A DNA stretch of 64,000 nucleotides, from NCBI RefSeq assembly GCF_036825535.1, contig NZ_CP098812.1:3038001-3102000 (forward strand), written 5' to 3'. Positions 10,317 to 19,300 of the stretch are shown piece by piece. The DNA comes from Parasalinivibrio latis (GTDB lineage Bacteria; Pseudomonadota; Gammaproteobacteria; Enterobacterales; Vibrionaceae). Both the position numbers and the translations under genes were made by a program. The notes below the pieces were generated by a model. The model did not search any database. It saw only the letters and a program-made list of their open reading frames with translations, and was not told the DNA's origin. Position 1 is the first letter of the stretch, and each line of letters begins with the position of its first letter.

Positions 10317-11240
10317 TCACTGATAAACCCCCGGAACCTGATAAACCACGCCATAAGATTCAATCAGTTTCTGCAGCTCACCATTTTGCATTTTCACGAC
10401 CAGGGCATCTTCAAGGGCATAGGCCAGTTGGCGGTAATCACCCTGAACGGCCATGCCTATCTCCCATTGCTGTTTACCTAGCATGGGAAACCCATTTTCG
10501 GCCAACTCACTCTTACCATTGCCATTCGCGTTGAGCCACTGGACTTGGGAGCGCATACCCATCACCGCATCAACTTCCCCTTTTAGCATTGCATCATAGG
10601 CATCTGCAATGGCATGGAATGAGTGGGTATTGCCTCGCATCCTGCCGGCAAATGCAGTAGTGAGATAGAACTGGGGGACAGTATCTACCTCGACGCCTAT
10701 TGGGTGGTACTGAAACACCGCCATGGTGGGGACAGCTTCCAGTTTTACCGGGTTGTAGGCAATTTGCCATCGCTCCACTTGGTACGGCGCAAACATGTGT
10801 ACGCGCTCATGCACAAGCAGACCAACATCATCCCTCAACTGGGAATACTCTCTGTCATAAGGGATACGCAACATGACATCAGCCTTTACCCGCTTACCGT
10901 CTTCACTGGTTAGGTTCATCCCCTTCCAGAGGTGGTTACGCATATCATCTTCAACATTTTCATCCGGCGTTACCCAATGCAATTTGAGTTGAACCCCCAA
11001 ACCTTCGGCAAGAAACTTCGCGATGCCGATATCGATACCATCGGGTTTGTTTTCCCCATCTACAAATGAGTAAGGAGGAAAATCAGCATAGACGGCAACG
11101 GTAATCTCTCCGCTTTCTATGATGTCATCAAAGGAGCGTCCGGCCGCAGAAAAAGGAATAGTTCCGGTTAGGACAATTAACAAACCGGCCAATCCTGTTC
11201 GGATAAGCCGGTTATTCAGCGCCTTCAAGCGTACTGCCAT
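10317..11240 (-). CDS. Quinoprotein-dehydrogenase-associated periplasmic substrate-binding protein
   Basis: 307 aa. A hydrophobic signal segment (about residues 13-33) precedes a bacterial family 3 solute-binding fold. It begins I-T-V-A-V-Y-A-D-F-P-P-Y-S-F and is followed by G-I-D-I-G-I-A near residue 70. The sequence and the adjacent cytochrome match the MoxJ-like / PedG-like binding proteins found with PQQ-dependent alcohol dehydrogenases. The true ligand of that family is not settled; roles in dehydrogenase maturation or cofactor handling have been proposed. The start ATG at 11240 is preceded by a strong GGAGGTGAT Shine-Dalgarno. It follows the cytochrome gene by 22 bp, so the two are probably co-transcribed. 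No membrane ABC partner lies beside it on this strand. Confidence 0.8.
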   Translation of the reverse strand: MAVRLKALNNRLIRTGLAGLLIVLTGTIPFSAAGRSFDDIIESGEITVAVYADFPPYSFVDGENKPDGIDIGIAKFLAEGLGVQLKLHWVTPDENVEDDMRNHLWKGMNLTSEDGKRVKADVMLRIPYDREYSQLRDDVGLLVHERVHMFAPYQVERWQIAYNPVKLEAVPTMAVFQYHPIGVEVDTVPQFYLTTAFAGRMRGNTHSFHAIADAYDAMLKGEVDAVMGMRSQVQWLNANGNGKSELAENGFPMLGKQQWEIGMAVQGDYRQLAYALEDALVVKMQNGELQKLIESYGVVYQVPGVYQ

Positions 11241-11262
11241 ATCACCTCCACCAACGGGTGAA

Positions 11263-11715
11263 TTAACTCTCAGGAGCCACAGACTCCAGCCACGTACGGA
11301 TAGCCCAAAGTGCTTCCTGGCTCAGGTGCTCGGACATTTTCGGCATATAGACTGCGCCATTACGGACAGCGCCATTCTGCACCCGGTATACATACCACTC
11401 ATCACCATCATAATCGGCTGGCAGTACACGTAAATCCGGTGCAATACCGCCAGAAATACCTTCAAGCCCGTGGCAACGCGCACAATTCTGGTTGTAGGCT
11501 GATGCCCCGATGCGTACGATTTCATCACGTGTATCCCCTGCCAGTTCGCGGTATGGGTTGGTTTCAGCCCACTCTTCTCCCAACTGGGGGATACCAGATG
11601 TATCAATTGACTGTGGCGTTACGTCGCCGTGAGCCCAGACATGGCTCGCTACCACAGCGCTTCCTGCCAAACCCAATGCCAGATACTTAATCTTTCCGGT
11701 CGCTATCCCTTTCAT
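11263..11715 (-). CDS. pedF: PedF-like cytochrome c-550
   Basis: 150 aa from the ATG at 11715. A signal peptide (about residues 1-29, ending near V-W-A-H) precedes a single-heme class I cytochrome c domain. The heme motif C-A-R-C-H is at residues 78-82, and a candidate distal Met lies in Y-M-P-K-M. The mature N-terminus (H-G-D-V-T-P-Q, then G-E-E-W and N-P-Y-R) is typical of PedF, the periplasmic electron acceptor of PQQ alcohol dehydrogenases in Pseudomonas. I chose ATG 11715 over an upstream TTG at 11733 because GAGAG lies at the right spacing and the shorter form gives a normal signal peptide. It leads a two-gene leftward operon with the binding protein. The dehydrogenase it would serve is not in the window. 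Confidence 0.82.
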   Translation of the reverse strand: MKGIATGKIKYLALGLAGSAVVASHVWAHGDVTPQSIDTSGIPQLGEEWAETNPYRELAGDTRDEIVRIGASAYNQNCARCHGLEGISGGIAPDLRVLPADYDGDEWYVYRVQNGAVRNGAVYMPKMSEHLSQEALWAIRTWLESVAPES

Positions 11716-11931
11716 CAGATATCTCTCACTCAATAATCAAGCCCAGTATTGCCAACCTGCAAAACTCTTATGTGTGTATTTTGAGTCTAGGGAGAACCGT
11801 GATGAGACAAAATGCTACATAAGCGGGTGAATGACTCATTCTTTAGGATGAATTCGACGATATGACATTTCGACAAATTTCATTCCCTGTTAAAAAAGAA
11901 ACAAGCAGTTATCTGTCTAGGGGAGGTCACA
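11716..11931. promoter_or_regulatory. Divergent intergenic region of the PQQ/ped island
   Basis: 216 bp separate the starts of the pedF-like gene (leftward) and the ABC binding-protein operon (rightward), so promoters for both must lie here. The region is AT-richer than its flanks. I could not identify convincing -35/-10 pairs or an operator. Divergence suggests shared regulation of the two arms, as an inference. Confidence 0.4.
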
Positions 11932-13152
11932 ATGGCAAGGAAGGGAGTCTGGAAATTTTTGATGAGGAAGGTAGGCGGGGCAGTTCGAGCATTGGCTTTA
12001 CTTCTCCTTGCCCTTTCAATTCCGTCATTTGCAACCGCAGCGAAAAAAACACCACTGGTACTAAAATTTGGGCTGCTTCACCAACTGAAGGAGCCTGTGA
12101 CCTCACTCCCCCATTATCTTCTCCCCCCAGAAAACGAAGGTGAGGCAGGTGCGGAGTTGGCACTGCGTGACAGCAATGGTTCCGGGAAATTCCTTGGCCA
12201 CAAATACGAACTCGAAACATTATCTGATTATTCCTCGGATCGCTTGGTTGAGGGTGCAAAGGAACTGCATGAACAAGGGATCCGGATAATTCTGACCAAC
12301 GCTGACACATCAACATTGCAGCAAATCAGGCAAACACTTGGGAATGAGGCCATTATCGTTAACTACGGCAACCCGGATGACCGGTTACGCCGCACCATAT
12401 GCGTGGACAAGACCCTTCACACCTATCCCAGCCGCTCCATGCAGACCGATGCCCTGGCGCAATGGATGCTTTACCGCAGATTGGGAAAAACACTGCTCCT
12501 CACCGGGCGTCACGATGCTGACAGGGAGTATGCCTCCCAGGCAAAACTCAGCATGAAAAAATTCGGTCTCAAACTTTTGGAAGAAAAATCATGGACCTTT
12601 GATACAGATCTCCGCCGCACTGCAGGCGCCGAGCTTCCCTTGTTTACCCAAGCCGGAGACTACGATGTGGTCTGGATTGCAGACGAATCCCAGGAATTTG
12701 GCCCGTATGTTCCTTATAACACCTGGCTGCCACGGCCAGCCATTGGTACTCAGGGGCTTCGCAGTACCGGCTGGGCTGTCCCCATAGAACAGTGGGCAGC
12801 CATTCAGCTTCAAAACCGTTTTAGGGAACGGTTTGAACGTTACATGAACAGCAAGGACTATGCGGCCTGGGTTGGGCTTCGGATGTTTGCAGAAGTAATG
12901 ACAAAACTAAACAGCAACGAACCCAATGCCCTTTATAACCACCTAATTTCACCGGACTTTGAGCTTGCTGCCTACAAAGGCCGAAAGCTGAGCCTTCGCC
13001 CATGGAATGGCCAGCTCCGCCAGCCCATGCCCATTCATTCAGCCGATGCACTGGTGGCAACTGCTCCGTTTGAGGGTTTTATCCATCCAACCAATGAACT
13101 CGACACACTGGGTGCCGACAGACAGGACAGTCAGTGCAAACTCAAGATCTGA
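11932..13152 (+). CDS. PQQ-system ABC transporter periplasmic binding protein
   Basis: 406 aa. The N-terminus is basic and then hydrophobic, with a cleavable signal ending near A-T-A-A (about residue 35). The body resembles the branched-chain amino acid type (family 6) binding proteins placed with PQQ-dependent alcohol dehydrogenase ABC systems: an early L-K-F-G-L-L strand, E-L-A-L-R-D-x-N-G-S-G, and W-I-A-D-E near residue 245. The start ATG at 11932 has GGGAGG about 6 bases upstream. It is the first gene of a four-gene operon; the next gene starts 14 bp after its stop. Known: the family is tied to the pedA-C type exporter/importer of quinoprotein systems. The substrate is unproven. Confidence 0.75.
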   Translation: MARKGVWKFLMRKVGGAVRALALLLLALSIPSFATAAKKTPLVLKFGLLHQLKEPVTSLPHYLLPPENEGEAGAELALRDSNGSGKFLGHKYELETLSDYSSDRLVEGAKELHEQGIRIILTNADTSTLQQIRQTLGNEAIIVNYGNPDDRLRRTICVDKTLHTYPSRSMQTDALAQWMLYRRLGKTLLLTGRHDADREYASQAKLSMKKFGLKLLEEKSWTFDTDLRRTAGAELPLFTQAGDYDVVWIADESQEFGPYVPYNTWLPRPAIGTQGLRSTGWAVPIEQWAAIQLQNRFRERFERYMNSKDYAAWVGLRMFAEVMTKLNSNEPNALYNHLISPDFELAAYKGRKLSLRPWNGQLRQPMPIHSADALVATAPFEGFIHPTNELDTLGADRQDSQCKLKI

Positions 13153-13166
13153 AGGGAGTGATAACA

Positions 13167-14132
13167 ATGAGATTTTTACCCATTGTGATAGCAGCATCGT
13201 TGCTTTCCACCACCTCAATGGCTGAAGAAGTCGCCTATATATCCAATGAAAAAGATGACACCATCAGTGTTATCAGCATGGACAACCTGGAAGTCATCAA
13301 CACCATTGATGTCGGAGATCGGCCCAGGGGTATTTTGCTGAGTAAAGACGGTAAATCACTGTACATCTGCGCCAGCGATGATGACACGGTACAAATCCTC
13401 GATCTTGCTACCGGCAAGATTACTGGCGAGCTTCCTTCCGGCGAAGATCCAGAGCAGTTCGCGCTGCACCCTAACGGTAAGATTCTTTATGCCGCCAATG
13501 AAGATGATGCCTTGCTGACGGTAATCGACATTCCCAACGCCTCTGTTATTGCCCAGATTGATGTTGGCGTTGAGCCAGAGGGCGTAGCAGTCAGCCCGGA
13601 TGGCAAAATTGCCATTGTGACCTCAGAAACATCAAACATGGCACACTGGGTTGATACTGAATCCAATGAAATTTTCCACAACACTCTGGTTGACGCCCGG
13701 CCAAGGCACGCAGAGTTTAACAAATCAGGGGATCGTCTCTGGGTGAGCTCTGAAATTGGCGGGACAGTGAAGGTATTGGATACGTCCAACCAGGAAGAAT
13801 TAGCCACCATCAATTTCGCCCTCAAAGGCATCCACAAAGACCGGGTCCAACCTGTAGGGGTAAAACTGACAGATGATGGCAAATACGCTTTTGTTGCTCT
13901 TGGCCCGGCAAACCATATCGCAGTGGTGGACCAGAAGACATATGAGGTGCTTGATTACCTGCTGGTAGGCCGTCGCGTATGGCACCTTGCCCTTAACGAG
14001 GATCAGAGTCAGTTGCTGACAACTAATGGAGTCAGCAGCGATGTTTCCGTCGTGGATGTAGACAAACTTAAGGTTATTAAAACCATCAAAGTCGGACGTT
14101 ACCCTTGGGGAGCAGTCATCCTGAACCAGTAA
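13167..14132 (+). CDS. PQQ-associated YVTN beta-propeller protein
   Basis: 321 aa from ATG 13167. A short signal peptide (residues 1-18, ending S-M-A) is followed by repeated YVTN-type blades: V-A-Y-I-S-N-E, I-L-Y-A-A-N-E, A-I-V-T-S-E and A-F-V-A-L-G, each followed by V-x-V-x-D. This is the layout of the periplasmic beta-propeller protein family associated with PQQ-dependent catabolism. I preferred ATG 13167 (AGGGAG about 9 bases upstream) to a GTG at 13134, which would overlap the previous gene and delay the signal peptide by 11 residues. It sits between the binding protein and the ATPase in the same operon. Its biochemical role is not known. Confidence 0.82.
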   Translation: MRFLPIVIAASLLSTTSMAEEVAYISNEKDDTISVISMDNLEVINTIDVGDRPRGILLSKDGKSLYICASDDDTVQILDLATGKITGELPSGEDPEQFALHPNGKILYAANEDDALLTVIDIPNASVIAQIDVGVEPEGVAVSPDGKIAIVTSETSNMAHWVDTESNEIFHNTLVDARPRHAEFNKSGDRLWVSSEIGGTVKVLDTSNQEELATINFALKGIHKDRVQPVGVKLTDDGKYAFVALGPANHIAVVDQKTYEVLDYLLVGRRVWHLALNEDQSQLLTTNGVSSDVSVVDVDKLKVIKTIKVGRYPWGAVILNQ

Positions 14133-14150
14133 ACCCACACTGGAGTGCCG

Positions 14151-14894
14151 ATGTACATTGAGGTTCAAAACCTGACATTTCGATATGGTAACAGGCTGGC
14201 GCTGGATCAGCTTTCGTTCACCCTTGAGCCCGGGCTCAACATTTTGCTTGGGCCAAATGGCGCGGGGAAAAGCACGCTATTCGCCCTTTTAACCCAACTT
14301 TATGCACTCCAGGATGGTGATGTTTTAATCAACAATAAGCCTCTGAGCAGGGCAAAACGCGCCTACCTGAAACAGTTGGGTGTTGTCTTTCAGCAATCTA
14401 CCTTGGACCTGGATCTGTCTATTGAACAGAACCTTTGCTACTACGCGGCTCTGCATGGCATAAGCGGTAAGGAATGTCTCTCCCGAGCCGTTCCACTTCT
14501 TGAGCATTTCGCCCTTCAGGACCGGCTAAAAGACAAAGTCCGGACGCTGAATGGCGGACACCGGCGCCGTGTTGAGATTGTCAGGGCACTGATGCACTCC
14601 CCTTCTTTTTTGTTACTGGACGAACCGAGTGCCGGGCTCGACCCTGCTACACGAGCGCGTCTCAGTGAAGCAGTGCGGGAAATATGCAGGCAAAGGCCAC
14701 TTTGCGTATTGTGGGCAACGCATATTATTGAAGAGGTATCCAGTGATGACAATGTGCTCATCTTGCACCAGGGAAAGCTTCGTGATGCAGGAAAAGCTCA
14801 AATACTGAGCCAAAAATATAACGGGGCTCAGCTTAGTGACATATTCAGCCACCTGACTGCCGCAGGGGAAAATGATGTATTGGTTCGCGTTTAA
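14151..14894 (+). CDS. pedB: ABC transporter ATPase of the PQQ/ped system (PedB-like)
   Basis: 247 aa from ATG 14151, with GGAG 7 bases upstream; a GTG at 14145 would overlap that ribosome site. It has a complete nucleotide-binding domain: Walker A G-P-N-G-A-G-K-S-T, Q-loop V-F-Q-Q, Walker B L-L-L-D-E-P-S-A-G-L-D and H-loop A-T-H. The signature is the unusual L-N-G-G-H-R-R-R-V-E in place of LSGGQ, which is characteristic of the PQQ-associated ABC ATPases. The 3' end overlaps the permease gene by 23 bp, suggesting translational coupling. It energises an ABC-2 type transporter in the inner membrane; the transported molecule is unknown. Confidence 0.85.
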   Translation: MYIEVQNLTFRYGNRLALDQLSFTLEPGLNILLGPNGAGKSTLFALLTQLYALQDGDVLINNKPLSRAKRAYLKQLGVVFQQSTLDLDLSIEQNLCYYAALHGISGKECLSRAVPLLEHFALQDRLKDKVRTLNGGHRRRVEIVRALMHSPSFLLLDEPSAGLDPATRARLSEAVREICRQRPLCVLWATHIIEEVSSDDNVLILHQGKLRDAGKAQILSQKYNGAQLSDIFSHLTAAGENDVLVRV

Positions 14895-15648
14895 GGGAAT
14901 TTGCCAGCGAGAGTTTTTACGTTTTCTGTCTCAACGGTCCCGCTTTCTCAGCAGCCTCGTGCGGCCGCTTCTTTGGCTCGTCGTTTTTGCAGCCGGGTTC
15001 AGGGCTGCTCTCGGTATTTCCATCATCGAGCCCTACGCTACCTACATCAATTACGAGGAGTACATACTACCCGGCCTTTGCGCAATGATACTGCTGTTCA
15101 ATGGTATGCAAAGCTCACTGTCTATCGTCTACGATCGCGAAATGGGAAGTATGAAACTGCTGTTGACCAGCCCACTTCCCCGCCCTTTTCTCTTAATCAG
15201 CAAGATCGTTGCTACAGCATTGGTCTCGATTCTTCAAGTCGCGGCATTTCTCATTATTGCGTGGTTTTATGGACTTCAACTTGACTGGCTAGGCTATTTA
15301 AGCGGAATTCCTGCGCTTTTCGTCACTGCAACGATGTTGAATGCTATGGGAATTGTAATCGCCTCTAATATCAGGCAATTAGAAAACTTTGCCGGGGTGA
15401 TGAACTTTGTAATATTCCCTATGTTTTTTATGTCTTCTGCACTTTACCCTCTATGGAAAATGCAGGAAGCAAGTGAATGGTTATTCGAAATATGTAAATA
15501 TAACCCTTTCACTTTTGGAGTGGAGTTAATTCGCTATGCTTTATACTTGAAAATTAATATATTAGCAGTCACTGTAGTCATATCAGCCACAATTATTTTC
15601 TCAATAATTTCCCTTATTTGTCTTAAACCTGAGAAGCACTGGAAATAA
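14872..15648 (+). CDS. pedC: ABC-2 type permease of the PQQ/ped system (PedC-like)
   Basis: 258 aa with about six hydrophobic segments and the ABC-2 permease layout: cytoplasmic N-terminus with R-E-F-L-R-F, then F-N-G-M-Q-S-S and the coupling motif D-R-E-M-G-S-M-K-L-L-L-T-S-P. It pairs with the ATPase just upstream, whose 3' end it overlaps by 23 bp. ATG occurs at 14872 and 14875; GGGGA lies just upstream and either could serve. It is the last gene of the operon. Known: this subunit family is named after PedC of the 2-phenylethanol/alcohol oxidation cluster of Pseudomonas putida. No clear terminator follows. Confidence 0.83.
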   Translation: MMYWFAFKGICQREFLRFLSQRSRFLSSLVRPLLWLVVFAAGFRAALGISIIEPYATYINYEEYILPGLCAMILLFNGMQSSLSIVYDREMGSMKLLLTSPLPRPFLLISKIVATALVSILQVAAFLIIAWFYGLQLDWLGYLSGIPALFVTATMLNAMGIVIASNIRQLENFAGVMNFVIFPMFFMSSALYPLWKMQEASEWLFEICKYNPFTFGVELIRYALYLKINILAVTVVISATIIFSIISLICLKPEKHWK

Positions 15649-15997
15649 GTTATACAATCTCACCACCGAAACCCAAATATTCTCATTAAATTCAATACAT
15701 TAAAAAATGTAATGCATTTCATTTCAGTAAATTAGCAATTTGAAATTATTGAACCAAGATCACTTCACGGTATTTTCCTACTCAGTTGTTTTATTTGAAC
15801 TTTTACGAAATCCATCTTGTTTTTCGGACATTTTGTTGCATGCCGGAGCACTGCAATATCATTTGTACGTTTTATTGACGACTATATTCTTAGTGTTTAG
15901 CATTGATTTAATCATGGGATAAAAATATCAAAACATAACGCTCAAAAGCGAAATATTTGTCCAAATAACTTTACTGAATTGTACGGGGCGTAGAAGC
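15649..15997. other. 349-bp AT-rich intergenic region upstream of adhesin 2
   Basis: No supported gene. A 60-codon frame at 15740-15922 starts with TTG, has no ribosome site and no recognisable product. The region should carry the adhesin 2 promoter and any end signal for the ABC operon. A weak hairpin (TACATT / AATGTA near 15698-15713) lacks a convincing T tract. Confidence 0.6.
15875..15903 (+). promoter_or_regulatory. Candidate sigma-70 promoter of adhesin 2
   Basis: TTGACG (15875-15880), a 17-base spacer and TAGCAT (15898-15903). The -35 matches consensus at 5 of 6 positions and the -10 at 4 of 6. It would give a leader of roughly 90 bases before ATG 15998. Prediction by eye only. Confidence 0.35.
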
Positions 15998-16372
15998 ATG
16001 GATGCAGTTAAATTGTCTCAGGAAGGCAAAGTAATCGCTGTTCGTGGTCATGTATACATTGAAAATAATGTTTCAAGAGAAGAGGTTAGCATCGATGCTA
16101 AATTAGACTCTGGTACATTACTTCTTATTGATAATGATTCAAGCGTAGACCTTATTTTCAATGATGGCAGCATCCACACGTTTGAATATAGCCAGAATTC
16201 CGTCATACCACCTGTCTCCGAAGAAGAATCAGATCTCAACTCTGAGATAGCTGCAATCCAGGATTTAATTGCAACAGGTGAAGATCCAACCGCAGAGTTA
16301 CCAGCCCCTGCTGCAGGTAGTGCGCAAGGGCAAGGTGGTCATTCAGGTTATACTACTGTCGATCGAATCGGT
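15998..16372 (+). other. Retention module and LapG-type dialanine site of adhesin 2
   Basis: Residues 1-95 form a compact beta-rich LapA-type retention module. Then come A-I-Q-D-L-I-A-T-G-E-D-P-T, the dialanine P-A-A-G (residues 104-107, around 16310), and a post-site segment Y-T-T-V-D-R-I-G. In LapA and MpAFP the site is T-A-A-G; here the first position is Pro. Cleavage would be expected between A105 and A106. Confidence 0.85.
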
Positions 16373-19300
16373 TCAGAAACAATTGCCGGCTCGGTATTTA
16401 CCACATCTACTTTTAACGAGGGCGATTCCCCTTCCCGCCTTGAAGAAGATGCGGACTCACCATTTATTCTGTCCCCTACTGTTACTGTCAACGCTCCGGT
16501 AAACAGCAACGACAACACTCCAACTATCACAGGCACATCAAACCTTCCTGCTGGGTCAAATGTTGTCGTGTCCGTAACAGACAGTGCAGGTAACACCCAG
16601 ACTATTACTGGCACAGTTGAGTCAGACGGTACGTTCTCTGTTACCGTTCCAACAGCATTACCTGACGGTGACTACTCAGTTACAGCCACTGTTACAACCC
16701 CAGAAGGCATAACAAGCACTGCTGAAGCGACGGGTAGCATTGATACAACAGCCCCAGGGGAAGGGGAAGGAGCTGGTGGTTCTGACATTGCACCGTCTGT
16801 AACAATCAATGAAGCCTCTGAGGGTGTGAATAAAGAGGAAGCCAGTGACGGTGTCCAGGTGGCAGTAGTTCCACCAACAGGCTCCCAACCGGGTGATACG
16901 ATTACACTGACAGTGTCCGGCCCTGGTGGTTCGTCTGAAATTACTCAAAAAGTTCCAGATGACTGGTCGGAAGGAGACACAGTTACTGTCACGATTCCAG
17001 CAACTGACATTCAGGATGGAAACGGAAATTTCGTTGATGGCAGTTACTCAGTCTCGGCGACTGTAACCGACACTGCTGGAAATGAAAGTGCATCCAGTTC
17101 ACCAGAATCATTCAATTTAGATACAACGTCTCCAGATGTACCTTCTATTACTTCAGTCAGTGACAATGTCGGTGATATTCAGGGCAACATTAGCGCCGGT
17201 GCATCAACTGACGACACCACGCCAACTATTGTTGGTTCCGCTCCTTCTGACGCAGTTCAGGTGGAAATCTACGACGGTACATCCCTGATAGGTACTGCTA
17301 CTGTCATTAACGGTCAGTGGGGATTTCAAACTCCGGCGCTTCCTGATGGCACACATAATTTCACTGTTGTTTCAGTTGACGCTTCAGGCAACAGGAGTGA
17401 AAGCAGCAGCGCGTTCCCTATCACAGTGGATACCATTGCCCCAGGTGAAGGACTTGGTCCAAATGGGAATGATTTGGCGCCTACCGTTACCATTGATGAA
17501 GCTGACAATGGTGTAAATGCATCTGAAGCCGGTAATGGCATTCAAACCGTTATCACTCCACCAACCGGCACTGAACCGGGCGATACAATTACCGTCACTA
17601 TATCAGGCCCGAACGGCCAACAATCGGTAACAGCAACCGTACCTTCCGGTTGGGCAGAAGGTGATGGTGTTCCTGTAGACATCGACAAAAGCAAACTGGG
17701 TGATGATGGCAATTACACGGTCACTGCAACAGTTACGGATGCAGCAGGTAATGAGAGTGCAACAAGTTCAGGTGTTACTTTTGAGCTGGATACGCAAATA
17801 AGTAAACCAACGTTAGATCTTGACGCCGCCAGTGATACGGGCGTATCCCAAACGGATGAACTTACCTCTGACAATACACCTACATTGAACATAGGGAATA
17901 TTGATCAGGACGTTACCAAGGTTGAAGTCTTTGTTTCAGGCAGCTCTTCAGCTGTTGGCGAAGCAACAAAAGATGCTCTTGGAAACTGGAGTTATACATT
18001 TACTAGTGAACTCCCAGACGGTGCGAACAGCCTGACTGTTAAAGCTACTGATAATAATGGTAACACCAGTACGTCAGAACCTTTAGTCATTACCGTTGAT
18101 ACCACGGCCCCAGGAGAAGGGACTGGAACAGGAGGGGGAAATGAAGCCCCATCCGTCACCATTGATGAAGCGTCTAACGGTGTAAATAAAACTGAAGCCG
18201 CTGACGGTATACAGGTATCAGTCACTCCTCCAACCGGTACTGAGCCGGGTGATACCATTACGCTTACTGTCACAGACCCTTCTGGTAATGTTTCAACAAT
18301 AACTGCATCAGTTCCATCAGGCTGGACAGGCAGCAATGTACCAGTGACGATTCCCGTCACCGAACTTCAAGATGCCGGAAGCTTCGAAGACGGCACCTAC
18401 AACGTAAGTGCCACAGTTACAGACAGTGCTGGCAATACAAGTGAATCCAGTCCGTCAACTGACTTTACGTTGGATACCACCGGTCCGGATAGCTCCGGCA
18501 CGACCCTGTCGATTGATGATCTGGCTGGCGACAACGTTATTAACGCCTCTGAGTCCGGCAACGACGTTACGGTCACCGGTACCGTCTCTGGCGAGTTCAA
18601 GACCGGCGATGAAGTCACCCTCACCGTCAACGGCAAGGACTTTACCGGCACCGTCGATGCCAACGGCGATTTCAGTATTGATGTCCCGGGCGCTGACCTG
18701 GTTGCTGACGCTGATACCAAGATTGACGCCAAGGTTGTCGCCACCGATGCGGCCGGCAACACCGGCACCATTACCGCCACCAAGGATTACGATACCGATA
18801 CCACTGGCCCGGATAGCTCCGGCACGACCCTGTCGATTGATGACTTGGCAGGCGACAACGTTATTAACGCCTCGGAGTCCGGCAACGATGTTACCGTCAC
18901 CGGTACGGTCTCCGGTGAATTCAAGACCGGCGATGAAGTCACCCTCACCGTTAACGGCAAGGACTTTACCGGTACCGTCGATGCCAACGGCGACTTCAGC
19001 ATCGATGTCCCAGGCGCTGACCTGGTTGCTGACGCTGATACCAAGATTGACGCCAAGGTTGTCGCCACCGATGCGGCCGGCAACACCGGCACCATCACTG
19101 CGACCAAGGATTACGACACCGATACCACTGGCCCGGATTCCTCAGGCACCACCCTGACCGTGGACGACCTCACCGCCGATAACGTGGTGAATGCCTCGGA
19201 GTCCGGCAACGATGTTACCGTCACCGGTACCGTCTCCGGCGAGTTCAAGAACGGCGATGAAGTCACCCTGACCGTCAACGGTAAGGACTTTACCGGCACC

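Noticed and set aside
11716..11733. TTG start for the cytochrome gene at 11733
   Set aside because: ATG 11715 has a suitable GAGAG upstream and gives a normal signal peptide.
15698..15713. Terminator after the PQQ ABC permease gene
   Set aside because: The stem is short and AT-only and lacks a proper T tract.
15740..15922. 60-codon frame upstream of adhesin 2 as a small gene
   Set aside because: TTG start, no ribosome site, AT-rich intergenic setting and no similarity I recognise.
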